Shown here: one piece after another, positions 45,431 through 55,000 of the stretch
How the letters are laid out: each line of letters opens with the position of its first letter
How positions within the stretch are numbered: the first letter of the stretch is position 1
Assembly: GCF_009649785.1 (NCBI RefSeq)
Contig: NZ_WJOK01000013.1
Span: forward strand, 1 to 64,000
Direction of reading: 5' to 3'
Length of the DNA stretch: 64,000 nt
From: Agrobacterium tumefaciens
Lineage (GTDB): Bacteria; Pseudomonadota; Alphaproteobacteria; Rhizobiales; Rhizobiaceae
Program-made: the position numbers and the translations under genes
Notes under the pieces: generated by a model
Told to the model about the DNA's origin: nothing
What the model saw: only the letters and a program-made list of their open reading frames with translations
Database searches by the model: none

Positions 45431-47257
45431 ATGTGCGGAATTGTCGGAATTGTCGGAACGCAGCCCGTTGCTGAACGGCTTGTCGATGCGCTGAAGCGCC
45501 TCGAATATCGCGGTTACGATTCGGCGGGTGTCGCCACCATCGACAATGGCGCGATGGACCGTCGCCGGGCGGAAGGCAAGCTGTTCAATCTGGAAAAGCT
45601 GGTCTCTGAAAAGCCGCTGCCAGGTGTCGTCGGCATCGCGCATACGCGCTGGGCGACGCATGGCGTGCCGAACGAAACCAACGCCCACCCGCATTTCGTC
45701 GAAGGCGTTGCCGTCGTTCATAACGGCATCATCGAAAACTTCTCTGAACTGCGCGAGGAACTGAGCGCCGAGGGTGCAACCTTCACCACCCAGACCGACA
45801 CCGAAGTGGTGGCGCAGCTTCTGGCAAAATACACCCGCGAAGGGCTTGGCCATCGCGAGGCGATGCTGAAGATGCTGAACCACGTGACCGGTGCCTATGC
45901 GTTGGTGGTGATGTTTCAGGACGATCCCAATACGCTGCTTTCGGCGCGCTCCGGCCCGCCGCTTGCCGTCGGTTACGGCAGGGGCGAGATGTTCCTGGGG
46001 TCCGACGCAATCGCGCTTTCGCCTTTCACCAATGAGATCACCTATCTGGTGGATGGCGACTGCGCCATTGTGACCCGTGACGGTGCGGAAATCATCGATT
46101 TCTCCGGCAAGCCGGTGAAACGCGAGCGCCAGATTTCGCAGGCGACGGCTTTCGTGGTCGACAAGGGCAACCACCGCCATTTCATGGAAAAGGAAATCTA
46201 TGAGCAGCCGGAAGTCATTTCCCATGCGCTCAGCCACTATGTGGATTTCGCCTCCAAAACCGTGAAGGATGCCGATAAGGCAATCGATTTCGCCAGGCTT
46301 TCCGGCCTTGCCATTTCCGCCTGCGGCACGGCCTATCTTTCCGGCCTGATCGGCAAATACTGGTTCGAACGTTACGCGCGCCTGCCGGTGGAAATCGATG
46401 TCGCATCGGAATTCCGTTACCGCGAGATCCCGCTCGTTCCCACGCAGGCCGCGCTGTTCATTTCGCAATCGGGCGAAACCGCCGATACGCTGGCGGCCTT
46501 GCGTTACTGCCAGCAAGAGGGACTGAAGATCGGCGCAGTGGTCAATACACGTGAATCGACCATGGCGCGCGAATCGGATGCGATCTTTCCGATCCTCGCC
46601 GGCCCGGAAATCGGCGTGGCCTCCACCAAGGCCTTCACCTGCCAGCTTGCCGTGCTCGCTTCGCTCGCGGTTGCCGCGGGCAAGGCGCGCGGCACGTTGA
46701 AGCCAGGCGAGGAAAAGGAGCTGGTGCAACAGCTTATCGAGATGCCGCGCATCATGAGCAAGGTGCTGAACCTCATCCAGCCGCAGATCGAGGCGCTGTC
46801 GCGCGATCTGTCGCGCTTCAAGGATGTACTTTATCTCGGCCGCGGCACCAGCTTCCCGCTGGCGCTGGAAGGCGCACTGAAGCTCAAGGAAATTTCCTAT
46901 ATCCACGCCGAAGGATATGCAGCCGGCGAGCTGAAGCATGGGCCAATCGCACTGATCGACGAGAACATGCCTGTCATCGTCATCGCGCCGCATGACCGCT
47001 TCTTTGAAAAGACCGTTTCGAACATGCAGGAAGTGGCCGCGCGCGGTGGCCGCATCATCTTCATCACCGACGAGAAGGGCGCCGCTGCGTCCAAGCTCGA
47101 CACCATGGCGACGATCACGCTGCCCAATGTCGACGAGCTGATCGCGCCGATGGTCTTCTCGCTGCCGATCCAGCTGCTGGCCTATCACACCGCCGTCTTC
47201 ATGGGCACGGATGTGGACCAGCCACGCAATCTGGCGAAATCGGTGACGGTGGAATGA
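45431..47257 (+). CDS. glmS: GlmS, glutamine-fructose-6-phosphate aminotransferase
   Basis: A 608-aa enzyme: N-terminal class II glutaminase with catalytic Cys2 (MCGIVGIVG start) and two SIS isomerase domains, ending in the C-terminal DQPRNLAKSVTVE. It makes glucosamine-6-phosphate, the first step towards UDP-GlcNAc, completed by GlmU upstream. GGAGA precedes the ATG. Its stop overlaps the next gene by 4 nt. I see no glmS ribozyme in the 204-bp leader. Confidence 0.97.
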   Translation: MCGIVGIVGTQPVAERLVDALKRLEYRGYDSAGVATIDNGAMDRRRAEGKLFNLEKLVSEKPLPGVVGIAHTRWATHGVPNETNAHPHFVEGVAVVHNGIIENFSELREELSAEGATFTTQTDTEVVAQLLAKYTREGLGHREAMLKMLNHVTGAYALVVMFQDDPNTLLSARSGPPLAVGYGRGEMFLGSDAIALSPFTNEITYLVDGDCAIVTRDGAEIIDFSGKPVKRERQISQATAFVVDKGNHRHFMEKEIYEQPEVISHALSHYVDFASKTVKDADKAIDFARLSGLAISACGTAYLSGLIGKYWFERYARLPVEIDVASEFRYREIPLVPTQAALFISQSGETADTLAALRYCQQEGLKIGAVVNTRESTMARESDAIFPILAGPEIGVASTKAFTCQLAVLASLAVAAGKARGTLKPGEEKELVQQLIEMPRIMSKVLNLIQPQIEALSRDLSRFKDVLYLGRGTSFPLALEGALKLKEISYIHAEGYAAGELKHGPIALIDENMPVIVIAPHDRFFEKTVSNMQEVAARGGRIIFITDEKGAAASKLDTMATITLPNVDELIAPMVFSLPIQLLAYHTAVFMGTDVDQPRNLAKSVTVE

Positions 47258-47757
47258 TCATCCGGCCGGAGCGGCAAGGTGATGAAGAAGCGATTGCTCG
47301 CGTTACGGAAGATGCCTTCCGTAACGTCGACTACAGCGACAAGACGGAACATGTGATCGTCGAACGGCTTCGCAAGGCCGGTGCGCTGACTGTTTCTCTG
47401 GTTGCCGAGGACAGCGAAGGCATCATCGGCCATATCGGTTTTTCACCGGTAACACTGTCGGGCGGCGAGACCGGCTGGTTCTGTCTTGCGCCCTTATCGG
47501 TGGCGCCGGACCGGCAAAGGCAGGGTGTCGGCTCGGGGCTGGTTCGGGAAGGGCTTGCCGCGCTGGACCGTCTGAGTGCTTCTGGCGCAGTTGTCGCTGG
47601 CGATCCGGACTATTACGGCCGCTTCGGTTTTCGCCATGTTGAGGGCCTGAGCGGCAAGGGGATTCCTGACGAATATTTCACAGTTCTTCGCTTGCATGGC
47701 GGAACTCCATCCGGCATTGTCGGTTTTCATCTGGGTTTCGATAGCGACAACGCTTAA
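47254..47757 (+). CDS. GNAT family N-acetyltransferase
   Basis: A 167-aa acetyltransferase of the YhbS-like type. The acetyl-CoA loop is RQRQGVGSGL near 86-95, followed by GDPDYYGRFGFR, a YhbS mark. The substrate is unknown. ATG overlaps the glmS stop (ATGA), so it is translationally coupled. Confidence 0.9.
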   Translation: MIIRPERQGDEEAIARVTEDAFRNVDYSDKTEHVIVERLRKAGALTVSLVAEDSEGIIGHIGFSPVTLSGGETGWFCLAPLSVAPDRQRQGVGSGLVREGLAALDRLSASGAVVAGDPDYYGRFGFRHVEGLSGKGIPDEYFTVLRLHGGTPSGIVGFHLGFDSDNA

Positions 47758-47770
47758 TTCCGAACGGTAA

Positions 47771-48439
47771 ATGACCGATATTCCAGTCAAAATTTCATTC
47801 GCAGCCCGTCTGCGCAACAGCTTCCTCACGGGCGTCCTCATCCTTGCGCCTGTCACCATCACCATGTGGCTGGTATGGAGCTTCCTGCAATGGGCGGATA
47901 GCTGGGTTAAGCCCTATATTCCCGCCCGTTACGATCCCGAGCAATATTTCGATGTGGCGATCCCCGGCTTCGGCCTGCTGATCGCCGTCATCGGCATCAC
48001 ACTCATCGGCTTTCTCGGCAACAACCTCATTGGCAAATGGATCGTCGGCGTCGGCGAATCCGTTCTCAACCGCATGCCGCTGGTGCGGCCGATCTACAAG
48101 AGCATCAAGCAGCTGTTCGAATCCGTCCTGAAAGAGCATTCGAACTCTTTCAAGAAGGTCGGCCTGATCGAGTTTCCGTCACCCGGCACTTGGGCGATGG
48201 TATTCGTATCCTCGGAGGTCAAGGGAGAGCTTGCCCATCGCTTCAACGAGATGGGCCAGGAGATGGTTGCCGTCTTCCTGCCACCGACTCCGGTGCCGAC
48301 GGCGGGTTTCCTGCTGTTCGTGCCGAAGGACAAGATCGTGATGCTGGACATGACACCGGAAGACGCGGCGAAACTGCTGATTTCAGGTGGACTGGTGGCT
48401 CCGGATTTCACGCCGCCGAAAATGATTGCGCCGGTTTGA
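47771..48439 (+). CDS. DUF502 membrane protein
   Basis: A 222-aa inner-membrane protein with two N-terminal helices (about 17-37 and 64-85) and a soluble C-terminal domain. PLVRPIYKSIKQ and FPTPVPTAGFLLFVP-like segments (here PPTPVPTAGF) mark DUF502. Function unknown. It ends three bases short of the vapC stop on the opposite strand. Confidence 0.9.
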   Translation: MTDIPVKISFAARLRNSFLTGVLILAPVTITMWLVWSFLQWADSWVKPYIPARYDPEQYFDVAIPGFGLLIAVIGITLIGFLGNNLIGKWIVGVGESVLNRMPLVRPIYKSIKQLFESVLKEHSNSFKKVGLIEFPSPGTWAMVFVSSEVKGELAHRFNEMGQEMVAVFLPPTPVPTAGFLLFVPKDKIVMLDMTPEDAAKLLISGGLVAPDFTPPKMIAPV

Positions 48440-48442
48440 GCC

Positions 48443-48826
48443 TTACAGGAGGCCGCTGATATCTGTTTGCGAAAAGTCGTTGCCGACATAAAGCAAAGGG
48501 CAGCCTTCAGCTTTTGCCAGCTCATAGGCAAAGCAGTCTCCGAAATTCAGCCCGGCGGGGTGGATACCCTTTCCCCAGATGCGATAGGCTTCCGAAATGC
48601 CACGGATTGATTTAGCAGTAACGGGTTTGATTTCGACGCTCAGCCCTTCGATCAGCATCTCGAGTTCCCGGCTGCGGCCACGTCTTTGCGCTACGATCAC
48701 AGCTTCGGCAAGCGTACCGGCGGATATCAGCAATGGTTCATCCGTATCGAGAGCCATGGCACATGCATCTGCTGTGGGTTCATCAAGCAGGATTGCAAGC
48801 AGAGCAGATGTATCGATGACCATCAT
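48443..48826 (-). CDS. vapC: VapC-type toxin, PIN domain ribonuclease
   Basis: A 127-aa PIN domain. All four acidic active-site residues are in place: D5, E41, D97 and D117, so the Mg-dependent RNase site looks intact. Toxins of this family cleave tRNA or rRNA. It overlaps the antitoxin gene by 4 nt, the common TA layout. Chromosomal context is core genes, with no mobile element near. Confidence 0.92.
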   Translation of the reverse strand: MMVIDTSALLAILLDEPTADACAMALDTDEPLLISAGTLAEAVIVAQRRGRSRELEMLIEGLSVEIKPVTAKSIRGISEAYRIWGKGIHPAGLNFGDCFAYELAKAEGCPLLYVGNDFSQTDISGLL

Positions 48827-49080
48827 TTTGGAAGGCCGTGCTCGTCGTAAAGGAAATCCTGACTATGCGCGGCATCCGGGCCATCGTCGCTCTTGGTCGC
48901 GACGGCCGCGCGCACTTTATCAAGCACGGCCCTGCGGGATTTTTTATCCGCCACAACAACCACTGGAACCAGCCGCACTGCTGCATGACCATGCCGGGTG
49001 AGAATGATTTCGTCCCCGGCCTCGGCGCGTCGTACCAATTCTGTCAGTTGGCCTTTTGCATCAGTTACGGATATCTGCAT
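48823..49080 (-). CDS. vapB: antitoxin, Phd/YefM-VapB type
   Basis: An 85-aa antitoxin. The N-terminal SVTDAKGQLTELVRRAEAGDEI and LTRHGHAAVRLVP segments are the Phd/YefM-type DNA-binding fold, and the C-terminal HSQDFLYDEHGLPK peptide would cover the toxin site. It comes first, as usual, and overlaps vapC by 4 nt. An inverted repeat lies just upstream. Confidence 0.92.
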   Translation of the reverse strand: MQISVTDAKGQLTELVRRAEAGDEIILTRHGHAAVRLVPVVVVADKKSRRAVLDKVRAAVATKSDDGPDAAHSQDFLYDEHGLPK

Positions 49081-49098
49081 GGCTAACCTTAAGCGTTA

Positions 49099-49114
49099 AA
49101 TCTCGCTTTAGATT
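49099..49114 (-). promoter_or_regulatory. candidate autoregulatory operator of vapBC
   Basis: AATCT (49099-49103), six bases, AGATT (49110-49114), about 20-35 bp upstream of the antitoxin start. TA complexes repress their own promoters at such repeats. Short and therefore uncertain. Confidence 0.35.
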
Positions 49115-49134
49115 AGTCTATTGAATGGACCAAA

Positions 49135-49407
49135 TCAATCCTCGTCATCGAGATCATCCACCTCTGTTCCCGTCGTGGTCGCATGGAACACGGGGACGAA
49201 AAGCCGCATGTAGACCAGCCGCACGCTCCAGCCCTGTTCCAGTGCCTCTGTCCATGCCTTCTTGCGGCCTGGCTTTTTGAAGGCCTTGCCGATCGCTTTC
49301 TTCTGGCTTTTGGCGAAGGTGTCGGGTTGCAGGATGTTTTGCGGTGAGCAGAGCGCGTAGCCCTTTCTGAAGGCGGGCGGTGGGCGGCGTGGGTCGATCA
49401 TGTTCAT
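49135..49407 (-). CDS. small hypothetical protein downstream of recG
   Basis: A 90-aa protein with a basic middle (KSQKKAIGKAFKKPGRKK) and an acidic end (DDLDDED). ATG at 49407 lies 13 nt past the recG stop, with GAAAGTGAA upstream, so it is probably co-transcribed with recG. A competing frame (49154-49417) overlaps it and reads as low-complexity. No function known. Confidence 0.6.
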   Translation of the reverse strand: MNMIDPRRPPPAFRKGYALCSPQNILQPDTFAKSQKKAIGKAFKKPGRKKAWTEALEQGWSVRLVYMRLFVPVFHATTTGTEVDDLDDED

Positions 49408-49419
49408 GGCGGTTCACTT

Positions 49420-51525
49420 TCAGCCGGCGTGCAGGAAGCGGATAGCTTCGTCGCGGCGGTGCAGATAGAGCAGGGTGCGCAGGCTTTCGCCGCGCGGGCC
49501 GGTCAGTTCGGGGTCGCGCTCGATGACATAGGCGGCGTCCTTGCGGGCGATTTCCAGGAGGTCGGCATGGGCTTCGAGGCTGGCGATGCGGAAGCCCGGG
49601 GTGCCGGACTGGCGGGTGCCGAGGAGTTCGCCTTCGCCGCGCAGCTTCAAATCCTCTTCCGCAATCAGGAAGCCGTCCTCGCTGTCGCGCAGGATGGAAA
49701 GTCGGGCGCGGCCGTTTTCGCTGAGCGGCCCCTTGTAGAGCAGGATGCAGGTGGAGGCCTCGTCACCGCGTCCAACCCGGCCACGCAGCTGGTGAAGCTG
49801 AGCCAGGCCGAAACGTTCGGCATGTTCGATGACCATGATCGTGGCGTCCGGAACGTCGACACCCACTTCCACCACTGTCGTTGCCACCAGCAGCCGGGTT
49901 TCGCCGTTCTTGAAAGCCAGCATGGCGGCGTCCTTCTCCGGGCCGCTCATGCGCCCATGGATGAGACCGATATTGACACCGAGCATCTGCGAGAGAACCG
50001 CATGTCGTTCTTCCGCCGACATCAGGTCGGACTCTTCCGTCTCCTCCACCAGCGGGCAGATCCAGTAGGCCTTCTTGCCCTCCTTCAGCGCGGCGCGCAG
50101 CCGCTCGACGATGTCGCCGATGCGCTCTGTGGGGATTGTCACGGTCTGGATGGGTTTTCGGCCAGCCGGTTTTTCGGTGAGTTTTGATACATCCATGTCG
50201 CCGAAGGCGGCCAGCACCAGCGTGCGCGGAATGGGCGTGGCGGTCATAACAAGCATATGCGGCGTGATGCCCTTGGCGGTGAGACGCAGGCGCTGGTGTA
50301 CGCCGAAACGGTGCTGCTCATCCACCACGGCCAGCACGAGGTTCTTGTAACTCACGCTGTCCTGGAACAGCGCGTGCGTGCCGATGACGATCTGTGCCTC
50401 ACCGGAGGCCACGCGTTCTTCGATCTCGCGACGCTCCTTGCCCTTGGTGCGGCCGGTCAGCACCTCAACCGTGATGCCCGCGGCATTGGCGAGTTTGGAG
50501 ATGGTGGCGAAATGCTGCCGGGCAAGAATTTCGGTCGGGGCCATCAACACCGCCTGTCCGCCGGCCTCGACGGCGGTTGCCATAGCCATCAGCGCCACCA
50601 GCGTCTTGCCCGCGCCGACATCGCCCTGCAACAGCCGCAACATACGGTCCTCGCTGGCCATATCGGTCAGGATATCTTTCACCGAGGCATTCTGGCTCGG
50701 CGTCAGGGAGAAGGGGAGTTGCGACAGGATTTTTGCAGCAATGTCCCCCTTGGCGCGGATCGGCTGGCCCGCGACCTTGCGCAGTCTTTGCCGCACCAGC
50801 GCCAGTGACAGCTGCCCGGCCAGAAATTCGTCGTAGGCGAGCCGTCTGCGTGCCGGGGCCTGAGGATCGATATCGGCGCTGTCGCGCGGATCGTGCAACT
50901 CACGGAAGCTCGATGCCACGTCGCCGAACCCCTGCCGGGTCTTCAGCGTTTCGTCGATCCATTCGGGAAAGACCGGCAGTTTCGAAAGTCCGCCTTCAAT
51001 TGCCCGCCGCAGCACCTTCGGAGACAGCCCGGCTGTCATTGGATAAACGGCTTCGACCAGCGGCAGGTTCTCGGATTCGGAAAGCTTCACCATGAAATCC
51101 GGATGCACCATGGAGGCGCGGCCGTTGAACCAGTCCACCTTGCCGCTGACGAGAACCTCTTCATCGACGGGCAAGGCCTTGGAAAGCCAGTCTCCCTTGG
51201 CGCGGAAGAAGGTCAGCGCCAGTTCCCCGGTCTCGTCATGCAGGAAAACACGGTAGGGCGCGGAACGATTGCCTGGTGGAGCTGGCTGATGCCGGTCGAC
51301 ACGTCCCTGAATGGTGACAATGGCGCCGGGAGCGGCAAGCGCGATGCCCGGGCGGTTGCGCCGGTCGATGACGTTTGATGGCGCGTGGAACAGAAGATCG
51401 ATCACGCGGGTGTCGTCGGCATTTTCCCGGCTCAGCAGTTTGGCCAGAAGGTCGGCAAGCTTCGGCCCCACACCGGCAAGGGTGGAGACGGAAGCAAATA
51501 GCGGATCGAGAATGGCGGGACGCAT
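49420..51525 (-). CDS. recG: RecG, branched-DNA helicase
   Basis: A 701-aa superfamily 2 helicase that reverses stalled replication forks and processes Holliday junctions. The N-terminal wedge/OB domain is followed by Walker A GDVGAGKT near residue 300 and the RecG-type DEQH box near 400, then the C-terminal helicase half and the QLRGRVGRG motif. ATG at 51525 gives the normal start; the frame is open to 51561. Divergent from sdhE. Confidence 0.97.
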   Translation of the reverse strand: MRPAILDPLFASVSTLAGVGPKLADLLAKLLSRENADDTRVIDLLFHAPSNVIDRRNRPGIALAAPGAIVTIQGRVDRHQPAPPGNRSAPYRVFLHDETGELALTFFRAKGDWLSKALPVDEEVLVSGKVDWFNGRASMVHPDFMVKLSESENLPLVEAVYPMTAGLSPKVLRRAIEGGLSKLPVFPEWIDETLKTRQGFGDVASSFRELHDPRDSADIDPQAPARRRLAYDEFLAGQLSLALVRQRLRKVAGQPIRAKGDIAAKILSQLPFSLTPSQNASVKDILTDMASEDRMLRLLQGDVGAGKTLVALMAMATAVEAGGQAVLMAPTEILARQHFATISKLANAAGITVEVLTGRTKGKERREIEERVASGEAQIVIGTHALFQDSVSYKNLVLAVVDEQHRFGVHQRLRLTAKGITPHMLVMTATPIPRTLVLAAFGDMDVSKLTEKPAGRKPIQTVTIPTERIGDIVERLRAALKEGKKAYWICPLVEETEESDLMSAEERHAVLSQMLGVNIGLIHGRMSGPEKDAAMLAFKNGETRLLVATTVVEVGVDVPDATIMVIEHAERFGLAQLHQLRGRVGRGDEASTCILLYKGPLSENGRARLSILRDSEDGFLIAEEDLKLRGEGELLGTRQSGTPGFRIASLEAHADLLEIARKDAAYVIERDPELTGPRGESLRTLLYLHRRDEAIRFLHAG

Positions 51526-51712
51526 GCTCAGCAAAATCGGGGAAGGGGACGCGTTATGCAAGACGTGGCGCCCGACAAAGGCTGTTTATCACCGGCAGAT
51601 TTTAGCCGCCGTGGCATTATTTCGATAAAAACCGGTTCCAAGCGTTCGCCTCCTGTTCTATAGGAGGGCGCAATCAACATCCTGTTGAATAGCCAACCGA
51701 AAGGTGAATGCG

Positions 51713-52024
51713 ATGACTGGACTGGTGCGCACGAGCGCCGACCTCGATCCGAGGCGCAGGCGGATACTTTACCGCTGCTGGCACCGGGGCATTCGCGAGA
51801 TGGATCTGGTGCTCGGGCAATTTGCGGAAGACAATATTGCCGGGCTTTCCGACGATCAGCTTGACGAGCTGGAAATCATCATGGCGGAAGAGGATAACGA
51901 CCTCGTCAAGATGGTGACAGGTGCCCTGCCGGTGCCGGAAAAATTCCAGACCCCGTTGTTCGAGAAGATCGCCTCTTACCGTCCCGATTTCGATCTCGTC
52001 ACAGCCGAAACCCTGAAGGCCTGA
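51713..52024 (+). CDS. sdhE: SdhE, succinate dehydrogenase flavinylation factor
   Basis: A 103-aa protein of the SdhE/SDHAF2 family that helps attach FAD to the flavoprotein subunit. The RGIREMDLVLGQFA segment with its RGxxE motif is diagnostic. ATG at 51713 has AAAGGTG at 6 nt; the GTG at 51704 overlaps that site and is rejected. mfd follows after 3 bp. Confidence 0.95.
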   Translation: MTGLVRTSADLDPRRRRILYRCWHRGIREMDLVLGQFAEDNIAGLSDDQLDELEIIMAEEDNDLVKMVTGALPVPEKFQTPLFEKIASYRPDFDLVTAETLKA

Positions 52025-52027
52025 AAC

Positions 52028-55000
52028 ATGATAGCCGGATTCGATGCAAAGCTGGTGGCGTCGGCCGATACGCCGCTGACCATCGGAAACGTGCCCTCCG
52101 GCATGGAAGCCCTACTGCTCGCCGATATGGCGCGGGCGGGAACATCGGTGGCTTACGTGATGTCGGACGGCCAGCGGGTCGCCGATCTCGAACAGATTCT
52201 TGGTTTTGTCGCGCCGGATATTCCGGTGTTGACGCTGCCGGCCTGGGATTGTCTGCCTTATGACCGCGTGTCACCGAGTGCGGACACCTCGGCGCGCCGG
52301 CTCGCGGCACTTGCCGGCCTCATCAATCACGCCAAGAAACCGCATCCGGCCATCGTTCTCGTCACCGTCAACGCCATGCTGCAGAAGATGGCGCCGCGCG
52401 ACGTTATCGAGAGCCTGGGCTTTTCGGCCAAGCCCGGCAACCAGATCCGCATGGAGGACATCGCCGCGCGGCTGGAGCGCAACGGTTTCGACCGGGTGGC
52501 GACGGTGCGTGAAGTGGGTGAATTCGCCGTGCGCGGCGGCATTCTCGATGTCTTCGTGCCGGGCACCGAAGAGCCGGTGCGGCTCGATTTCTTCGGCGAT
52601 ACGCTGGAAAGCATCCGCACCTTCGATCCGGCCAGCCAGCGCACCATCGCACAGGCGCGCTCGCTTGATCTCAATCCGATGAGCGAAGTGACGCTGACGC
52701 CGGATACGATCGGCCGGTTCCGAAAGAATTACCTGTCGCTATTCGGTGCGGCGACGCGCGACGATGCGCTTTATCAGGCTGTCTCCGAAGGTCGCCGTTA
52801 TGCCGGTATGGAGCACTGGCTGCCGCTGTTTTACGAGGAGCTGGAAACCGCCTTCGATTATCTCAGCGGTTTCCGTATCGTCACCGACCATACGGCGCGC
52901 GAGGCGGCGAAGGAACGCTCCAAGCTGGTCCTCGATTATTACGAGGCGCGGCGGGCTTCCGGCGAGACCAAGGGCTCGACGCAGGGCGCGCCATACAAGC
53001 CGGTATCGCCTGGGCAAATCTATCTCGACGGCAAGAGCTTCGAGGCGGCGCTTGCGAGCGTCAATGCGGTGCGGCTGACGCCCTTCAACGAACACGATAG
53101 CGAAGGCCGCCCGGTTGCGACGCTTGATGCCCATGTTGGTCCGCGCTGGGCACGTCCACCGACGGAAGGCGACAGCGAAGAGCGGGTCAATGTTTTCGAT
53201 CTGGCGGTAAAGCACATTGCCGAGCGCCGGGCCAAGGGCTGGAAGGTTTTGATCACCGGCTGGTCGGAAGGTTCGCTCGACCGGCTGTTGCAGGTCTTGA
53301 ACGAACACGGGCTTGAAAAGATCAAGCCGGTGACATCGCTGAAAGAGGTGGAGAAACTCGGCAAGGGTGAGGCGGCTTCGGCAGTGCTGAGCCTCGAAGC
53401 CGGGTTTGAGACCGGAACGCTCGCAGTCATCGGCGAGCAGGATATTCTTGGCGACCGCATGGTGCGCCGTTCCAAGCGCCGCAAGCGCGGCGCGGATTTC
53501 ATCGCGGAAGTGGCGGGGCTGGACGAAGGCTCGCTCGTGGTTCACGCCGAACACGGCATCGGTCGCTTCGTCGGTCTCCAGACCATCGAGGCAGCGGGCG
53601 CGCCGCGCGCCTGCCTGGAACTGCATTATGCCGACGACGCCAAGCTGTTCCTACCGGTCGAAAACATCGATCTTCTCTCGCGTTATGGTTCTGATGCCGC
53701 GGAAGCCACGCTCGACAAGCTCGGTGGCGGCGCATGGCAGATGCGCAAGGCCAAGCTCAAGAAGCGCCTGCTCGATATGGCCGACGAGCTTATCCGCATT
53801 GCAGCCGCGCGTCTGGTGCGCCACGCGCCGGCGCTTATCGCACCGGACGGGCTTTACGACGAGTTTGCCGCCCGTTTTCCCTATGACGAGACCGAGGACC
53901 AGCTGAACGCCATCGACGCTGTTCGCGACGATCTCGGTGCCGGGCGGCCGATGGATCGCCTGATCTGCGGCGATGTCGGTTTCGGCAAGACCGAAGTGGC
54001 CTTGCGCGCCGCTTTCCTTGCCGCCATGAATGGCGTTCAGGTGGCGGTGGTGGTGCCGACCACGCTTCTGGCGCGACAGCATTTCCGTACCTTTTCCGAA
54101 CGGTTTCGCGGTCTGCCGATCCGGGTGCAGCAGGCCTCGCGCCTTGTGGGTTCGAAGGAGCTTGCGCTCACCAAGAAGGAAGTGGCTGATGGAAAGACCG
54201 ACATTGTCGTCGGCACCCATGCGCTGCTCGGTGCGGGCATCAGCTTCGCCAATCTCGGCCTGCTGATCATCGATGAGGAGCAGCATTTCGGTGTGAAGCA
54301 CAAGGAGCGGCTGAAGGAGCTGAAAAGCGATGTGCATGTGCTGACGCTGTCGGCAACACCCATTCCGCGCACCTTGCAGCTGGCCATGACCGGCGTGCGC
54401 GAGCTGTCGCTCATCACCACGCCGCCAGTGGACCGCATGGCGGTTCGCACCTTCATTTCGCCCTTCGATCCGCTGGTAATCCGTGAAACGCTGATGCGCG
54501 AGCATTATCGCGGTGGCCAGAGCTTTTATGTCTGCCCGCGCCTTGCCGATCTCGCTGACATCCATGCATTCCTGCAGTCGGATGTGCCGGAACTGAAAGT
54601 GGCGGTGGCGCATGGCCAGATGGCGGCGGGTGAACTCGAAGACATCATGAACGCCTTCTATGACGGCAAATACGATGTGCTGCTTTCGACCACCATCGTC
54701 GAATCCGGCCTCGACGTGCCGACCGCCAATACGCTGATCGTGCACCGTGCCGACATGTTCGGTCTCGCCCAGCTTTACCAGCTGCGTGGCCGTGTCGGTC
54801 GTTCCAAGGTCCGCGCCTTCGCGCTGTTCACCCTGCCGGTCAACAAGGTGTTGACGACGATGGCGGAGCGGCGGCTGAAAGTGCTGCAATCGCTCGACAC
54901 ACTCGGCGCCGGTTTCCAGCTTGCCAGCCATGATCTCGATATTCGCGGCGCGGGCAATCTGCTTGGCGAAGAACAGTCCGGCCACATCAAGGAAGTCGGT

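Noticed and set aside
45233..47188. 651-codon minus-strand frame
   Set aside because: Mirror frame of glmS, whose catalytic Cys2 and SIS domains are clear.
49154..49417. 87-codon minus-strand frame overlapping the hypothetical at 49135
   Set aside because: Low-complexity translation, and the competing frame has the better start context.
51649..51668. CCTCCT/AGGAGG hairpin upstream of sdhE as a ribosome-site switch
   Set aside because: AGGAGG lies more than 40 nt before the sdhE start, and no credible short frame begins next to it.
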